Of a DNA stretch of 10,849 nucleotides, positions 1 to 6,479 are shown piece by piece. The notes under the pieces are model-generated. The model was not told where the DNA came from and did no database searches. It was given only the letters and a program-made list of their open reading frames with translations. Numbering within the stretch: the stretch's first letter is position 1; every line of letters begins with the position of its first letter. The stretch comes from Lentisphaeria bacterium UBA1829. GTDB lineage: Bacteria; Verrucomicrobiota; Lentisphaeria; Victivallales; UBA1829. The translations under genes and the position numbers were made by a program. The DNA lies in the NCBI GenBank assembly GCA_002338895.1, contig DDJH01000016.1:1-10849 (forward strand), written 5' to 3'.

Positions 1-672
1 AATTTGTGCATCCGTTTTCATCATGACGAATCCTTCCGGGAGCTGCGGACGGGAAGCGGTTTCCGGATTGCCGAATGTCATGCGGGAGTGAAGACTCTGG
101 CGGTGGCAATGACGGTTGCCGGAGAGTTGAAAGGGGTTCTGTTTGCCGGTCCGTTCGCGGGGGGAAGGAGTCGTTTTCTGCCCTTTGAGTTCCCCTCCCT
201 CCCGGACGGACGTCTGAAGAGCCTCGGGGAGTATTTGAAGATGCGGATGGATCATCTTTTCAATGCCGAATGGCTGCCCGGACCGGAACGGCCGCTGCTG
301 ACTCAGCTGGTGTCCTCGGACCGGAGGATTCTTTGTGCGGTGCATTTTATGCGGAAATGCTGCTGCGAGGCGCTGACGGCAAAGCGGACCGCGGAAATGT
401 GCGGACTGAGCGTCTCCCGCTTTCTGCATCTGTTCCGCTCGGAGACGGGGTACTCGTTCAGCGACTGGCTCCAGCGCCTGCGCGTTGCCCACGCCTGTCG
501 CCTTCTGGCGGATTCCCCGTATCAGATCGCCGAAATCGCGGAGATTTCCGGCATTCGCGATCAGAGCCGGATGACGGTTCTGTTTCATCGCTATTTGAAC
601 ATGACACCCCGCGAATACCGGATCTCGTCCCGCCGGAACCATGCGGGAGAAAAGGAGAGTGGTCGTGAATGA
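1..672 (+). CDS. AraC-family transcriptional regulator with probable PocR-like sensor domain, 5' truncated by window edge
   Basis: The reading frame is open from the first base, so the true start lies upstream and the TTG at 4-6 is probably not the start. Counting from that TTG, residues about 1-55 contain ECHAGVKTLAV followed by GELKGVLFAGPF. This resembles the C-terminal half of PocR-type ligand-sensing domains, which carry a CHAGL-like motif and then a 'G.lG.i..Gq' strand pair. Residues about 105-210 form a standard double helix-turn-helix AraC DNA-binding domain: the first HTH lies around AEMCGLSVSRFLHLF, the second around IAEISGIRDQSRMTVLF, and it ends with the family signature MTPREYR. 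The stop (670-672) overlaps the start of the LOG gene by 8 bases, so the genes are probably co-transcribed. The ligand cannot be told from sequence. The AraC assignment is secure; the PocR-like sensor is moderately supported because the domain is incomplete here. Confidence 0.9.
   Translation, partial: NLCIRFHHDESFRELRTGSGFRIAECHAGVKTLAVAMTVAGELKGVLFAGPFAGGRSRFLPFEFPSLPDGRLKSLGEYLKMRMDHLFNAEWLPGPERPLLTQLVSSDRRILCAVHFMRKCCCEALTAKRTAEMCGLSVSRFLHLFRSETGYSFSDWLQRLRVAHACRLLADSPYQIAEIAEISGIRDQSRMTVLFHRYLNMTPREYRISSRRNHAGEKESGRE
653..657 (+). promoter_or_regulatory. Ribosome binding site that sets the LOG gene start
   Basis: AGGAG lies 7 bases before GTG 665-667, which is ideal spacing. The alternative ATG at 641 lies upstream of this Shine-Dalgarno and has no comparable site, so GTG 665 is preferred. 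GTG 659 would be only 1 base from the site. Confidence 0.6.
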
Positions 673-1282
673 GAAAAAATTTCAGATGCTCCGGAACGAG
701 ATCCGTTCGGTCGCCGTCTACCTGGGGTCCGAAGGGGAGGTCGACGCGGTCTATCGCGACGCCGTGGCAGAATTCGGACAGTATCTCGCCCGCCATCAGA
801 TGACGCTCGTTTTCGGCGGAAGCAACGTCGGAACCATGAAACTGCTGGCGGACACGGTGCTCGAACACGGCGGACGGGCAGTCGGAATCTTCACCCGGAG
901 TCTTTCCGAAAAACTCATCCGGACCGATCTGACCGAATCGGTCATCACCGCGAATCTGAGCGAACGCAAGGCGGAAATGATCCGCCGCGCCGATGCAATT
1001 GTCGCGCTTCCCGGAAGTTTCGGAACCTGGGATGAGCTCTTCGATGCGCTGGCGCTCCGCAAACTCCGTTCCGGACACAAATGTCCTGTCGGCGTTCTGA
1101 ACGTGAACGGCTATTACGATCTGCTTCTGGCGTTCATCGCCCACAGCGTTGAAGCCGGATTCACTTCGGAGCGGTTCGCGGATCTTCTGGTCGCGGGAAA
1201 GACCCCCGATGAGCTGTTCCACCGTCTTGTCGGAAAACTCGTCCCCCGGACAAAATCGGAAAAACAGGAGCGTGAATCATGA
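665..1282 (+). CDS. LOG-family protein (TIGR00730-like nucleotide 5'-monophosphate phosphoribohydrolase)
   Basis: This is a 205-residue protein with the LOG/lysine-decarboxylase-like Rossmann fold. Visible motifs, in order, are YLGS (19-22, the usual 'CGSS' strand-turn), LVFGGSNVGTM (48-58, normally 'VYGGG..GLMG'), SERKAEMIRRADAIVALPG (99-117) and the nucleotide-binding PGSFGTWDE (116-124, consensus PGGxGTxxE). In the family, the Arg of the RK pair and the Glu of the last motif are catalytic; they correspond to R101 and E124. LOG enzymes cleave cytokinin or other nucleoside 5'-monophosphates to base plus ribose 5-phosphate. The second glycine of PGG is Ser118 here, so activity or specificity may differ. 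The start is GTG 665 (see the ribosome binding site). Length is normal for bacterial LOG proteins. It overlaps the upstream AraC gene by 8 bases and the downstream phosphatase by 4 (ATGA), so the three are probably one operon. The family call is firm; the substrate is unknown. Confidence 0.88.
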   Translation: MNEKKFQMLRNEIRSVAVYLGSEGEVDAVYRDAVAEFGQYLARHQMTLVFGGSNVGTMKLLADTVLEHGGRAVGIFTRSLSEKLIRTDLTESVITANLSERKAEMIRRADAIVALPGSFGTWDELFDALALRKLRSGHKCPVGVLNVNGYYDLLLAFIAHSVEAGFTSERFADLLVAGKTPDELFHRLVGKLVPRTKSEKQERES

Positions 1283-1761
1283 AAATCCGCGTCGTTCCCG
1301 AAATCTGGTTCCGCGGGCACGGGTGGGGAGACGATCCTCTCCCCGTCTACCGGCGGCCGGATTCGCCGTTCTGGAAGGAGAACAATTTCATTTCGATCCG
1401 CAACTCGTTTACGGAGGATCCCCGCTGCGCCATCCCGGTCGACGGGGAGAATATCCTCCGCCTGCAGTTCGACGACGCCACGGCGGATCCGGAATGCTCT
1501 CTCACTCTCTTCGACGACTCCATGGCGGAGCGGATCGCGTCGTTCGTGAAGACCTTCGATTCCCGGAAACTCCTGTTTGTGAACTGCAGTGCCGGCGTTT
1601 CCCGTTCCGGAGCGGTCGGCGAGGTGCTGGACGAGTATTTCAATGTCTATCTGGAGAAAAATCCGCTGGATCATGAATATTTTCTCCGTCTGAATCCTCA
1701 GATTCAGGGGAACTCCCTGGTGCGCCGTCTGCTGCGGAGAGCTCTGATCGGCGTCTGCTGA
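1279..1761 (+). CDS. Small protein-tyrosine/dual-specificity-like phosphatase (CX5R family)
   Basis: This cytosolic protein of 160 residues has no signal peptide. Residues 98-112 read LLFVNCSAGVSRSGA, the phosphate-binding loop of cysteine-dependent phosphatases: nucleophile C103, then five residues, then R109 and S110. LRLQFDDATAD (60-70) matches the 'RFDD' segment that precedes the P-loop in predicted tyrosine phosphatases of the COG5350 type, so D65 or D66 is the candidate general acid. The histidine normally just before the nucleophile (HCX5R) is Asn102, which is unusual. The start is ATG 1279, preceded by AGGAG at 1266-1270, and it overlaps the LOG stop by 4 bases (ATGA). This suggests translational coupling and a shared pathway. 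The substrate could be a phosphoprotein, a phosphorylated nucleotide product or another phosphomonoester; the sequence does not decide this. Confidence 0.8.
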   Translation: MKIRVVPEIWFRGHGWGDDPLPVYRRPDSPFWKENNFISIRNSFTEDPRCAIPVDGENILRLQFDDATADPECSLTLFDDSMAERIASFVKTFDSRKLLFVNCSAGVSRSGAVGEVLDEYFNVYLEKNPLDHEYFLRLNPQIQGNSLVRRLLRRALIGVC

Positions 1762-1774
1762 AAACGCGTCTCTG

Positions 1775-1795
1775 CCCGGGGATCCCCGCCCCGGG
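1775..1795. terminator. Possible bidirectional terminator hairpin between convergent operons
   Basis: CCCGGGG (1775-1781) and CCCCGGG (1789-1795) form a perfect 7-bp GC stem with a 7-base loop. It lies in the 63-base gap between the phosphatase stop and the stop of the convergent glycoside hydrolase, which is where a shared terminator would be expected. No T-run follows immediately on the + strand. On the - strand a short GTTTT comes 9 bases after the stem. It is therefore not a textbook intrinsic terminator. Confidence 0.35.
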
Positions 1796-1824
1796 AACAA
1801 GGCGGAGATCCCGGCAGACAACGA

Positions 1825-3711
1825 TCAGGGAAGACCGATCTGCAAATCCGGTCCCCCGATCAGATAGAGGACACGGTCGGTCAGCGGGAACTCTTTTCCG
1901 GAGAGATTCTGCTTTTCCCCCGAAAGATCGCGCACCTCCCGGAGAGTGCCGCGGATGGAAAGAGGAACGTTCTTTTTCCCGAACGGCAGCCAGAGCGCAT
2001 GGACTCTTTTCCGGTCCGGGGTGTTCCACGAGGCGTGCCAGACGCCGTTTCGGGTTTCCAGAACGACCGGTGAAGAGCCGGCGGGACGCAGTCCGACCAG
2101 AGTCCGACAGGCCTTCGCGGCCGGTTTTTCGGAGAAGTCCCGGTGGAAGATTCCGAAATGCGCCTCGCGTCCGCTGTTCCACTCGCCGGCGCGCAGACGG
2201 TACCAGAAGATTTTCTGAACGCCCGCCGATTCCGCCAGCAGATACTGCCGGACCAGAAGTGTCGCCTGATCCGCTTCCGTGGTCGATTCAAATCCCTCGG
2301 TGTTGGTGATCAGGATCAGATTGCCTTTCAGATCGCTGTTCAGACGGTAGATCGCGGCGATGGGGGCTTTGTAGGAGCCTTTTACGCCGTAGACGATCGG
2401 AATGAGCGTGTCGCCCGGTTTCAGATTGTCGCCGGTAAGGAAGCGGAGCGCCTCCCGTTTGCGGATCTTCAGGTTCGGGAATTTTTCTCCGGGTTCAAAG
2501 GAGTCGGTCGAAGAGGGGACGGAGGGGTTTGTCCAGAAGGTCTCCCAGGCCAGATGGAGCCGGGGAAGCGCATCCTTGTTGATCTGTCCTTTGCGGAAAC
2601 TGCCGTCCGGGAGACGTTCCAGATTGAAGTAGAACGGCAGTCCTCCCGGAACGACCACGGTTCCTCCGCGCTTCACATAGTTGAGGACTGCGGGAAAGAC
2701 CTCCATCGGAAAGGCCTCCGTCCCCGGAAGAAGCAGAACCGGAATCTGCCGGACGTCCGTCTTCTCAAGATCCCGGAAGGTGAGGACCTGTTTCCGGCTC
2801 CCGGCAGGAAGATAATCCGAACTGGACATGTGGTACCCGTCCGTACAGTAGAAGTAAACCGGATCGGCAAGGATTCCGAAGGTGGTCCGGGCCGGGTCGA
2901 TTCCCAGTTCCTTCAGCGCGGCCGGAACAACCGCCCGGACAAAATCGGAAGGGAAGGGGGCGGTGGAGTTGCCGATTTCCGTGATCCAGATCGGCTTCCG
3001 GCAGTGATAGCGCTCCATCAGATCCCGAAGATCCTGAATCCGGCGGCGGAGCTGCGATTCCGGAAGATTTTTCCACTGATACGGATGAAAGTTCATGACG
3101 TCGAAACTGCTGCCGGCTCCGGCGCGCAGCGCTCGCTCCACGAACGGAAGAGGATTCTGAAAGTCGGATACGCCGGTGAAGAGGATGGTCGCATCCGGCT
3201 GGATGGAACGGATGATCTGCGCGGTCTCTTTCAGGAGGGCGGTGTAGTGTTCCGGATTCGGCCGGGTTCCCCACGGCCGGTCGCAGTCCGCCTCGTTGAT
3301 GACCTCGTAATAGTGGATGTCGTTCCGGTAGCGCCGGACCACGGTTTCGACGTAGCGTTTCCAGGCGTCCATCTTCTCGAACGGGGGCTTTCCGTGCGCG
3401 GGAAGATTGCCGCCGAGGATCGCAACCGGCCGGAGGCCGAGTTTCCGCGCCTCCGAGACGACGGAATCCCATTCGGCGAAGTTCCACTTTCCCGGAGTCG
3501 GTTCGACCTGCGCCCAGTCCAGATCGGTCCGGAAGAAACGGATTCCGGTCTGTTTCATGCGCTGGAGTTCCGCGATTCTCTCTTTGGCGGGCATCCGGTT
3601 CAGATGGGCGCAGACTCCGTACGGAGAGGAGTCGGGGTTGGGTTCGACGTTTCCGGCGGAAAGAAGAGTGCCGGCAAGAAGGAGAAGTCCGCAGAGTGTT
3701 TTTCGGTTCAT
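1825..3711 (-). CDS. Secreted clan GH-A glycoside hydrolase (GH39/PslG-like barrel) with inserted amidotransferase-like domain
   Basis: This 628-residue protein opens with a signal peptide (basic MNRK, hydrophobic CGLLLLAGTLLSAG to about residue 20), so it acts outside the cytoplasm. The (beta/alpha)8 barrel begins at SPYGVCAH (29-36). EVINEAD (136-142) carries the acid/base E140 after Asn, as in clan GH-A. NFHPY (207-211) and WITEIGN (242-248) follow; E245 is the expected nucleophile. About 220 residues then intervene (255-475), including PVLLLPGTEAFP and YVKRGGTVVVPGG, which resemble the glutamine-amidotransferase-like domain of A4-type beta-galactosidases. The barrel seems to resume at GVQKIFWYRLRAGEW (497-511) with HFGIFHRDFSEKPAAKA, typical of strand 8 in GH39/PslG-like enzymes. 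A small C-terminal beta domain covers about 555-628. It starts 19 bases after the pilin-like gene stop, with AAAGGAA (3722-3728) as ribosome binding site. Substrate is unknown. It is a paralogue of the hydrolase at 6476-8326. Confidence 0.85.
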   Translation of the reverse strand: MNRKTLCGLLLLAGTLLSAGNVEPNPDSSPYGVCAHLNRMPAKERIAELQRMKQTGIRFFRTDLDWAQVEPTPGKWNFAEWDSVVSEARKLGLRPVAILGGNLPAHGKPPFEKMDAWKRYVETVVRRYRNDIHYYEVINEADCDRPWGTRPNPEHYTALLKETAQIIRSIQPDATILFTGVSDFQNPLPFVERALRAGAGSSFDVMNFHPYQWKNLPESQLRRRIQDLRDLMERYHCRKPIWITEIGNSTAPFPSDFVRAVVPAALKELGIDPARTTFGILADPVYFYCTDGYHMSSSDYLPAGSRKQVLTFRDLEKTDVRQIPVLLLPGTEAFPMEVFPAVLNYVKRGGTVVVPGGLPFYFNLERLPDGSFRKGQINKDALPRLHLAWETFWTNPSVPSSTDSFEPGEKFPNLKIRKREALRFLTGDNLKPGDTLIPIVYGVKGSYKAPIAAIYRLNSDLKGNLILITNTEGFESTTEADQATLLVRQYLLAESAGVQKIFWYRLRAGEWNSGREAHFGIFHRDFSEKPAAKACRTLVGLRPAGSSPVVLETRNGVWHASWNTPDRKRVHALWLPFGKKNVPLSIRGTLREVRDLSGEKQNLSGKEFPLTDRVLYLIGGPDLQIGLP

Positions 3712-3730
3712 ATTGTTTGAGTTCCTTTCT

Positions 3731-4459
3731 TCAGTTCAGGATCAGTTCGGCAAGGGAGGGGAGGAGAAAATATTTCAGCTGCATGGAGGTGTTCCGGAGG
3801 GCCTGCGGACGCATGAGCTGGACATGACCGTCGGCAAAGGCCGCATTGAGCTGTCCGCCATGGATCAGGTGCGGACCGGCGTCCTCCGCGGCGTTGGCGG
3901 TGGAAAAGAGCGCCAGGGGCGTGCCGGGATCGGTATTGGCAAGATTCCGCGCGGTGTCGACCAGAAGAACGATGCCGGACGGCTGTTTCATCCGGGTGAG
4001 CTTGTAGAAGACCCAGTCCCAGTCGGGGGAGCGGACCATGAAATCGCCATGCAGGGAGATTTTATTGCCGTAGGAGATGTCCCGGTACCAGAGACCGCAC
4101 CAGAGACCGTAGGTGTTCCAGACATTGAAGGTGTCCAGCGTCTTTTTCGCTGCCGCGCTGGCCGAGGTGTTCGCCGGACAGCTCAGGATCCTGGTGCTGT
4201 TCAGGTAGCGACCCTCTTTCAGAACGCTGGTCCAGATTCCCGTGCTCCCGCTTTCGGTGCAGTAGACCAGGTTGTCCTCAAAGTCGGCCGCATAGAAGAG
4301 ATGCTGTTTCATCAGCTGGGTCAGATTCGAGGTGCACTGAATGCTCCGGGCCTTGTCCCGCGCCGCATTCAGCGCGGGCAGAAGGAGCGCCGCCAGAATC
4401 GCTATGACGGCAATCACGACAAGAAGTTCTACAAGAGTAAATATATTTCGTTTTTTCAT
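3731..4459 (-). CDS. Type IV prepilin-like protein with H-X9-DG C-terminal motif
   Basis: This 242-residue protein starts [20 protein letters not shown]. That is a short basic leader, a cleavage/methylation segment with F8 at +1 and E12 at the conserved +5 position, and a hydrophobic helix to about residue 30 ([14 protein letters not shown]). The rest is a globular extracellular region. H200 is followed by exactly nine residues and D210-G211, the H-X9-DG motif of Lentisphaerota and Planctomycetota pilin-like proteins (DUF1559-like/TIGR04294-like). The canonical Gly before the cleavage point is Ile7. The ATG overlaps the upstream regulator's stop by 4 bases (ATGA), and AGGAGA at 4469-4474 lies 9 bases before it, so translation is probably coupled. 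A longer open frame continues upstream inside the regulator gene, but there is no reason to use it. The protein is expected in the inner membrane or a pseudopilus. Its function is unknown; a secretion, adhesion or glycan-binding role is only inferred from the hydrolase neighbour. Confidence 0.88.
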   Translation of the reverse strand: MKKRNIFTLVELLVVIAVIAILAALLLPALNAARDKARSIQCTSNLTQLMKQHLFYAADFEDNLVYCTESGSTGIWTSVLKEGRYLNSTRILSCPANTSASAAAKKTLDTFNVWNTYGLWCGLWYRDISYGNKISLHGDFMVRSPDWDWVFYKLTRMKQPSGIVLLVDTARNLANTDPGTPLALFSTANAAEDAGPHLIHGGQLNAAFADGHVQLMRPQALRNTSMQLKYFLLPSLAELILN

Positions 4460-5532
4460 TCTTTGGGTTCTCCTGTTCTGTTTTTGACGGATTTTCGTTC
4501 GATAAGCCGGGGCGGGACCGTGCGGATCCCGAAGGTTCCGCCGGAGAAGAGATCGCGGATCCCTTCGGCAAGGACGGCGGCGCGGCGGGGAATGTCGTGC
4601 GAGATGGTTGTGAGAGGCGGATCGAAGAAGGCGCTGCTCGGAATGCCGGATTCTCCGATGATGCTGATGTCGTCGGGCACGCGGAGACCGTACTCCTTGA
4701 TGGCGCTGATGACCCCGAGCGCGGAATAGTCGCTCATGGTGAAACAGCCGGTGAAGGTTTGTCCGTTCCGGCGGAGATGGTCCAGAATGTGGTCGTAGAC
4801 TTTGGCGCAGGAGGCTTCGCCGCCTTCCACGCGGCAGTCGATGATTTCCGGTTCCAGTCCGTGCAGACGGGCATAGTTCAGAAACCCGTTGTTGCGCCGT
4901 CCGTCTCCCATGCTCCACGGCTCGGAGAGGATCAGGGCAAGTTTCCGGTGTCCGTTCCGGATCAGATGTTCGGCGGCGGTCATGCCGGAGTATTCCGGCT
5001 GGGAGTCGATCGCGTTGATCCCGTCGCAGAGAAGGTTGTTTTCCAGAAAGACGATCGGGGTCCTCACGCTCAGAATCGAGGCGATCTCCCGCGCGGAGAA
5101 GCGCCGGATCGGAAACGTGAACAGGATCACGTCGCTCTGAAGCGAATTCAGAAGTTTCAGATACTCCTCTCCCGAATCCGGTTCGAACAGGGCGCGGGAA
5201 AAGCGGATCCCGGGTTCCTTCTGGAGTTCCGCTTCGATTGCCGCATCCTGAGTCTGCCAGTATTCGGCGGGCCAGTCGCAGTGGACGCATGTGACGGTAC
5301 GAACCGTCTTGTCGCGTTCCCGGCTGACATAGATTCCCGCGGCAGGCTCAATGGAAATTTCCCCGTTCCTCTCCAGCTGCGCCAGCGCCTTCTCCACGAT
5401 CCGGCGGGAGACATGGTGACGGCGAATCAGCGCCCGGATCGAATGAAACTTCTGTCCGCGCGTGAACTGATCCAGTTCCGAACGCAGTTCCGTGCAAAGA
5501 TCGCTGACCTCCTGCTGAATGTCTTTTGGCAT
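4456..5532 (-). CDS. GntR/LacI chimeric (AraR-type) transcriptional repressor
   Basis: From ATG 5532 the protein has 358 residues. Residues about 5-75 form a GntR-type winged helix, with [19 protein letters not shown] matching the 'VSR.TV..AL..L...G' recognition region and [11 protein letters not shown] the wing. Residues about 80-345 form a LacI/periplasmic-binding-like effector domain. Its family landmarks are TPIVFLENN, the segment [37 protein letters not shown] and the segment [16 protein letters not shown]. The combination is that of Bacillus AraR: a one-component regulator of sugar genes released by a sugar ligand. An in-frame ATG at 5544 would add four residues, but GGAG at 5539-5542 favours 5532. 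It is the first gene of the operon with the pilin-like gene and the glycoside hydrolase. The 29-bp palindrome over its promoter is the likely autoregulatory operator. The effector sugar is unknown. Confidence 0.92.
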   Translation of the reverse strand: MPKDIQQEVSDLCTELRSELDQFTRGQKFHSIRALIRRHHVSRRIVEKALAQLERNGEISIEPAAGIYVSRERDKTVRTVTCVHCDWPAEYWQTQDAAIEAELQKEPGIRFSRALFEPDSGEEYLKLLNSLQSDVILFTFPIRRFSAREIASILSVRTPIVFLENNLLCDGINAIDSQPEYSGMTAAEHLIRNGHRKLALILSEPWSMGDGRRNNGFLNYARLHGLEPEIIDCRVEGGEASCAKVYDHILDHLRRNGQTFTGCFTMSDYSALGVISAIKEYGLRVPDDISIIGESGIPSSAFFDPPLTTISHDIPRRAAVLAEGIRDLFSGGTFGIRTVPPRLIERKSVKNRTGEPKE

Positions 5533-5538
5533 TTTCCT

Positions 5539-5542
5539 CTCC
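5539..5542 (-). promoter_or_regulatory. Ribosome binding site choosing ATG 5532 over ATG 5544
   Basis: On the - strand GGAG (5542-5539) stands 6 bases before ATG 5532. It overlaps the upstream in-frame ATG 5544, which itself has only a weak GGAACGAGA upstream. The start at 5532 is therefore favoured, though not proven. Confidence 0.5.
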
Positions 5543-5552
5543 ATTCTCGTTC

Positions 5553-5571
5553 CAGCGGAAAGGATCCGCTG
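5553..5571 (-). other. Stem-loop at the predicted 5' end of the repressor mRNA
   Basis: CAGCGGA (5553-5559) and TCCGCTG (5565-5571) form a perfect 7-bp stem around a 5-base loop. With the predicted -10 at 5580-5585, transcription should start near 5573. This hairpin would then occupy the first bases of the leader, about ten bases before the GGAG site. It could stabilise the mRNA 5' end. No regulatory role is shown. Confidence 0.4.
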
Positions 5572-5579
5572 CTGGAGAT

Positions 5580-5608
5580 ATTATACCATAGTGACACAGG
5601 GTTGGCAA
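5580..5608 (-). promoter_or_regulatory. Sigma70-type promoter of the repressor-pilin-hydrolase operon
   Basis: On the - strand a -35 box TTGCCA (5608-5603, 5/6 consensus) is separated by exactly 17 bases from a perfect -10 box TATAAT (5585-5580). Predicted transcription start is near 5573, leaving a leader of about 40 bases before ATG 5532. The -35 box lies at the centre of a long palindrome, so a bound repressor would exclude RNA polymerase. Confidence 0.75.
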
Positions 5609-5619
5609 CGCTGTGTCAC
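5591..5619. promoter_or_regulatory. 29-bp palindromic operator, probably for the GntR/LacI repressor
   Basis: Outer arms GTGACACAG (5591-5599) and CTGTGTCAC (5611-5619) are perfect reverse complements. Inner arms GTTG (5601-5604) and CAAC (5606-5609) are also perfect. Only the central base and two symmetric positions (5600 and 5610) break the dyad. It covers the -35 box and most of the spacer of the operon promoter. A dimeric regulator encoded immediately downstream is the natural ligand. As RNA it could also fold into a hairpin and affect read-through from the pilin-like gene ending at 5676, but no U-tract follows. Confidence 0.7.
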
Positions 5620-5675
5620 AAACATTTTTCCGGAAAAGGCGGCCGGGTTTTCTTCTCGTTCCTGTCTTTTGCGGA

Positions 5676-6479
5676 TCAGCGGAGCCACCAGCCGGATTCG
5701 TCGGCGCTCTGCGTGTCGGAATAGGCGAATGTTTTCAGTCGTCTTGTCCAGAGCATGAAGAGACCCATGGAAGGAGTCTCCGGCCCGTGAAAACCGGCGG
5801 CGTGTCCGTCGAAGAAGAGAACGTTGACCGTATTCATGTGCCAGCCGAAGGGCCCTCCGCCGAATCCTGCACCGGTTCCGTCGCTTCTGCCCGGACCAAG
5901 GGTCTCCGAGGCGGAGGGTTTCCCGCTGATGTCGGATCGTCGGGAATCCCCGATCGCTATTTTCTGCGACGGCTGACGGATCTGATCAATTCTCATTCTT
6001 GGATAAGTCCGGGAATTCCGGCCCTGCACGAAACAGTTCAAGCCGTATCCTCCGTATGCCATGTGCCAGAGATTGGTTCCGCTGTTTCCCAGAAATTCCC
6101 TGGCTTTTTCGGTGGTCATGGTATAGGCGTCTTCCCAGCAGTAGGCTCCCCACCGGGGGATTCCGGGACAGGTCAGCTCCTTGCCCGAACGGACATGTCC
6201 CTCGTAGATCAGGAGTCCCGACCAGGTTGTCCGGTAATTGGGCGGAAACGTGTTGTCGGAGTCGGTGCAGCCCGGAAGATAGGATGCGTGACTCTCCGTA
6301 TACGAAAGCAGTCCCGTGTTGAGATTCCGGAGATTGCTGACGCATTGAATGGTCTGCGCCTTGCTCCGCGCCTTGTTCAGCGCCGGAAGAAGAAGGCTCG
6401 CAAGGATCACGATGATCGCAATGACCACAAGGAGTTCCACAAGAGTGAAAGATGATGTGTTTCGGAACAGTTTGTTCAT
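5676..6479 (-). CDS. Second type IV prepilin-like protein with H-X9-DG motif
   Basis: This 267-residue protein starts MNKLFRNTSS and then [11 protein letters not shown]11 at +1, E15 at +5, and a hydrophobic helix to about residue 30 (ASLLLPALNKARSKA). The residue before the cleavage point is Ser10 instead of Gly. After the helix comes QCVSNLRNLNTGLLSY, the usual continuation in this family. H214 is followed by nine residues and D224-G225, giving the H-X9-DG motif. The globular part has several cysteines (46, 71, 104, 114, 149) and Gly-rich stretches. The ATG (6479) overlaps the upstream hydrolase stop by 4 bases (ATGA), with GAAGGAGAA just upstream, so translational coupling is likely. Beyond the shared N-terminal helix and the DG motif it differs considerably from the first pilin-like protein. 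A role with the neighbouring secreted hydrolase is inferred; the family has no well-defined molecular function. Confidence 0.88.
   Translation of the reverse strand: MNKLFRNTSSFTLVELLVVIAIIVILASLLLPALNKARSKAQTIQCVSNLRNLNTGLLSYTESHASYLPGCTDSDNTFPPNYRTTWSGLLIYEGHVRSGKELTCPGIPRWGAYCWEDAYTMTTEKAREFLGNSGTNLWHMAYGGYGLNCFVQGRNSRTYPRMRIDQIRQPSQKIAIGDSRRSDISGKPSASETLGPGRSDGTGAGFGGGPFGWHMNTVNVLFFDGHAAGFHGPETPSMGLFMLWTRRLKTFAYSDTQSADESGWWLR

Noticed and set aside
1..20. TTG at 4-6 as start of the first AraC gene
   Set aside because: The frame is open to the window edge, and the protein would begin in the middle of the sensor domain, so the gene is truncated by the window.
2143..3720. A 525-codon open frame on the + strand opposite the first hydrolase
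   Set aside because: It is antisense to a gene with a signal peptide and catalytic motifs, and its translation shows no recognisable domain. It follows from the GC-rich codon use of the real gene.
4460..5290. N-terminal extension of the first pilin-like protein
   Set aside because: The frame stays open far upstream, but the extra sequence is Arg/Pro-rich and lies within the repressor gene. The prepilin leader and the ribosome binding site fix the start at 4459.
5591..5619. The palindrome as an intrinsic terminator of the hydrolase-pilin operon
   Set aside because: The hairpin would be strong, but no U-tract follows on the - strand, and the promoter elements fit an operator much better.
3407..5724. 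Long + strand frames (3407-4729 and 4597-5724) opposite the pilin-like and repressor genes
   Set aside because: They cross promoters and gene boundaries of well-supported - strand genes and give Arg/Gly/Pro-rich translations without motifs.
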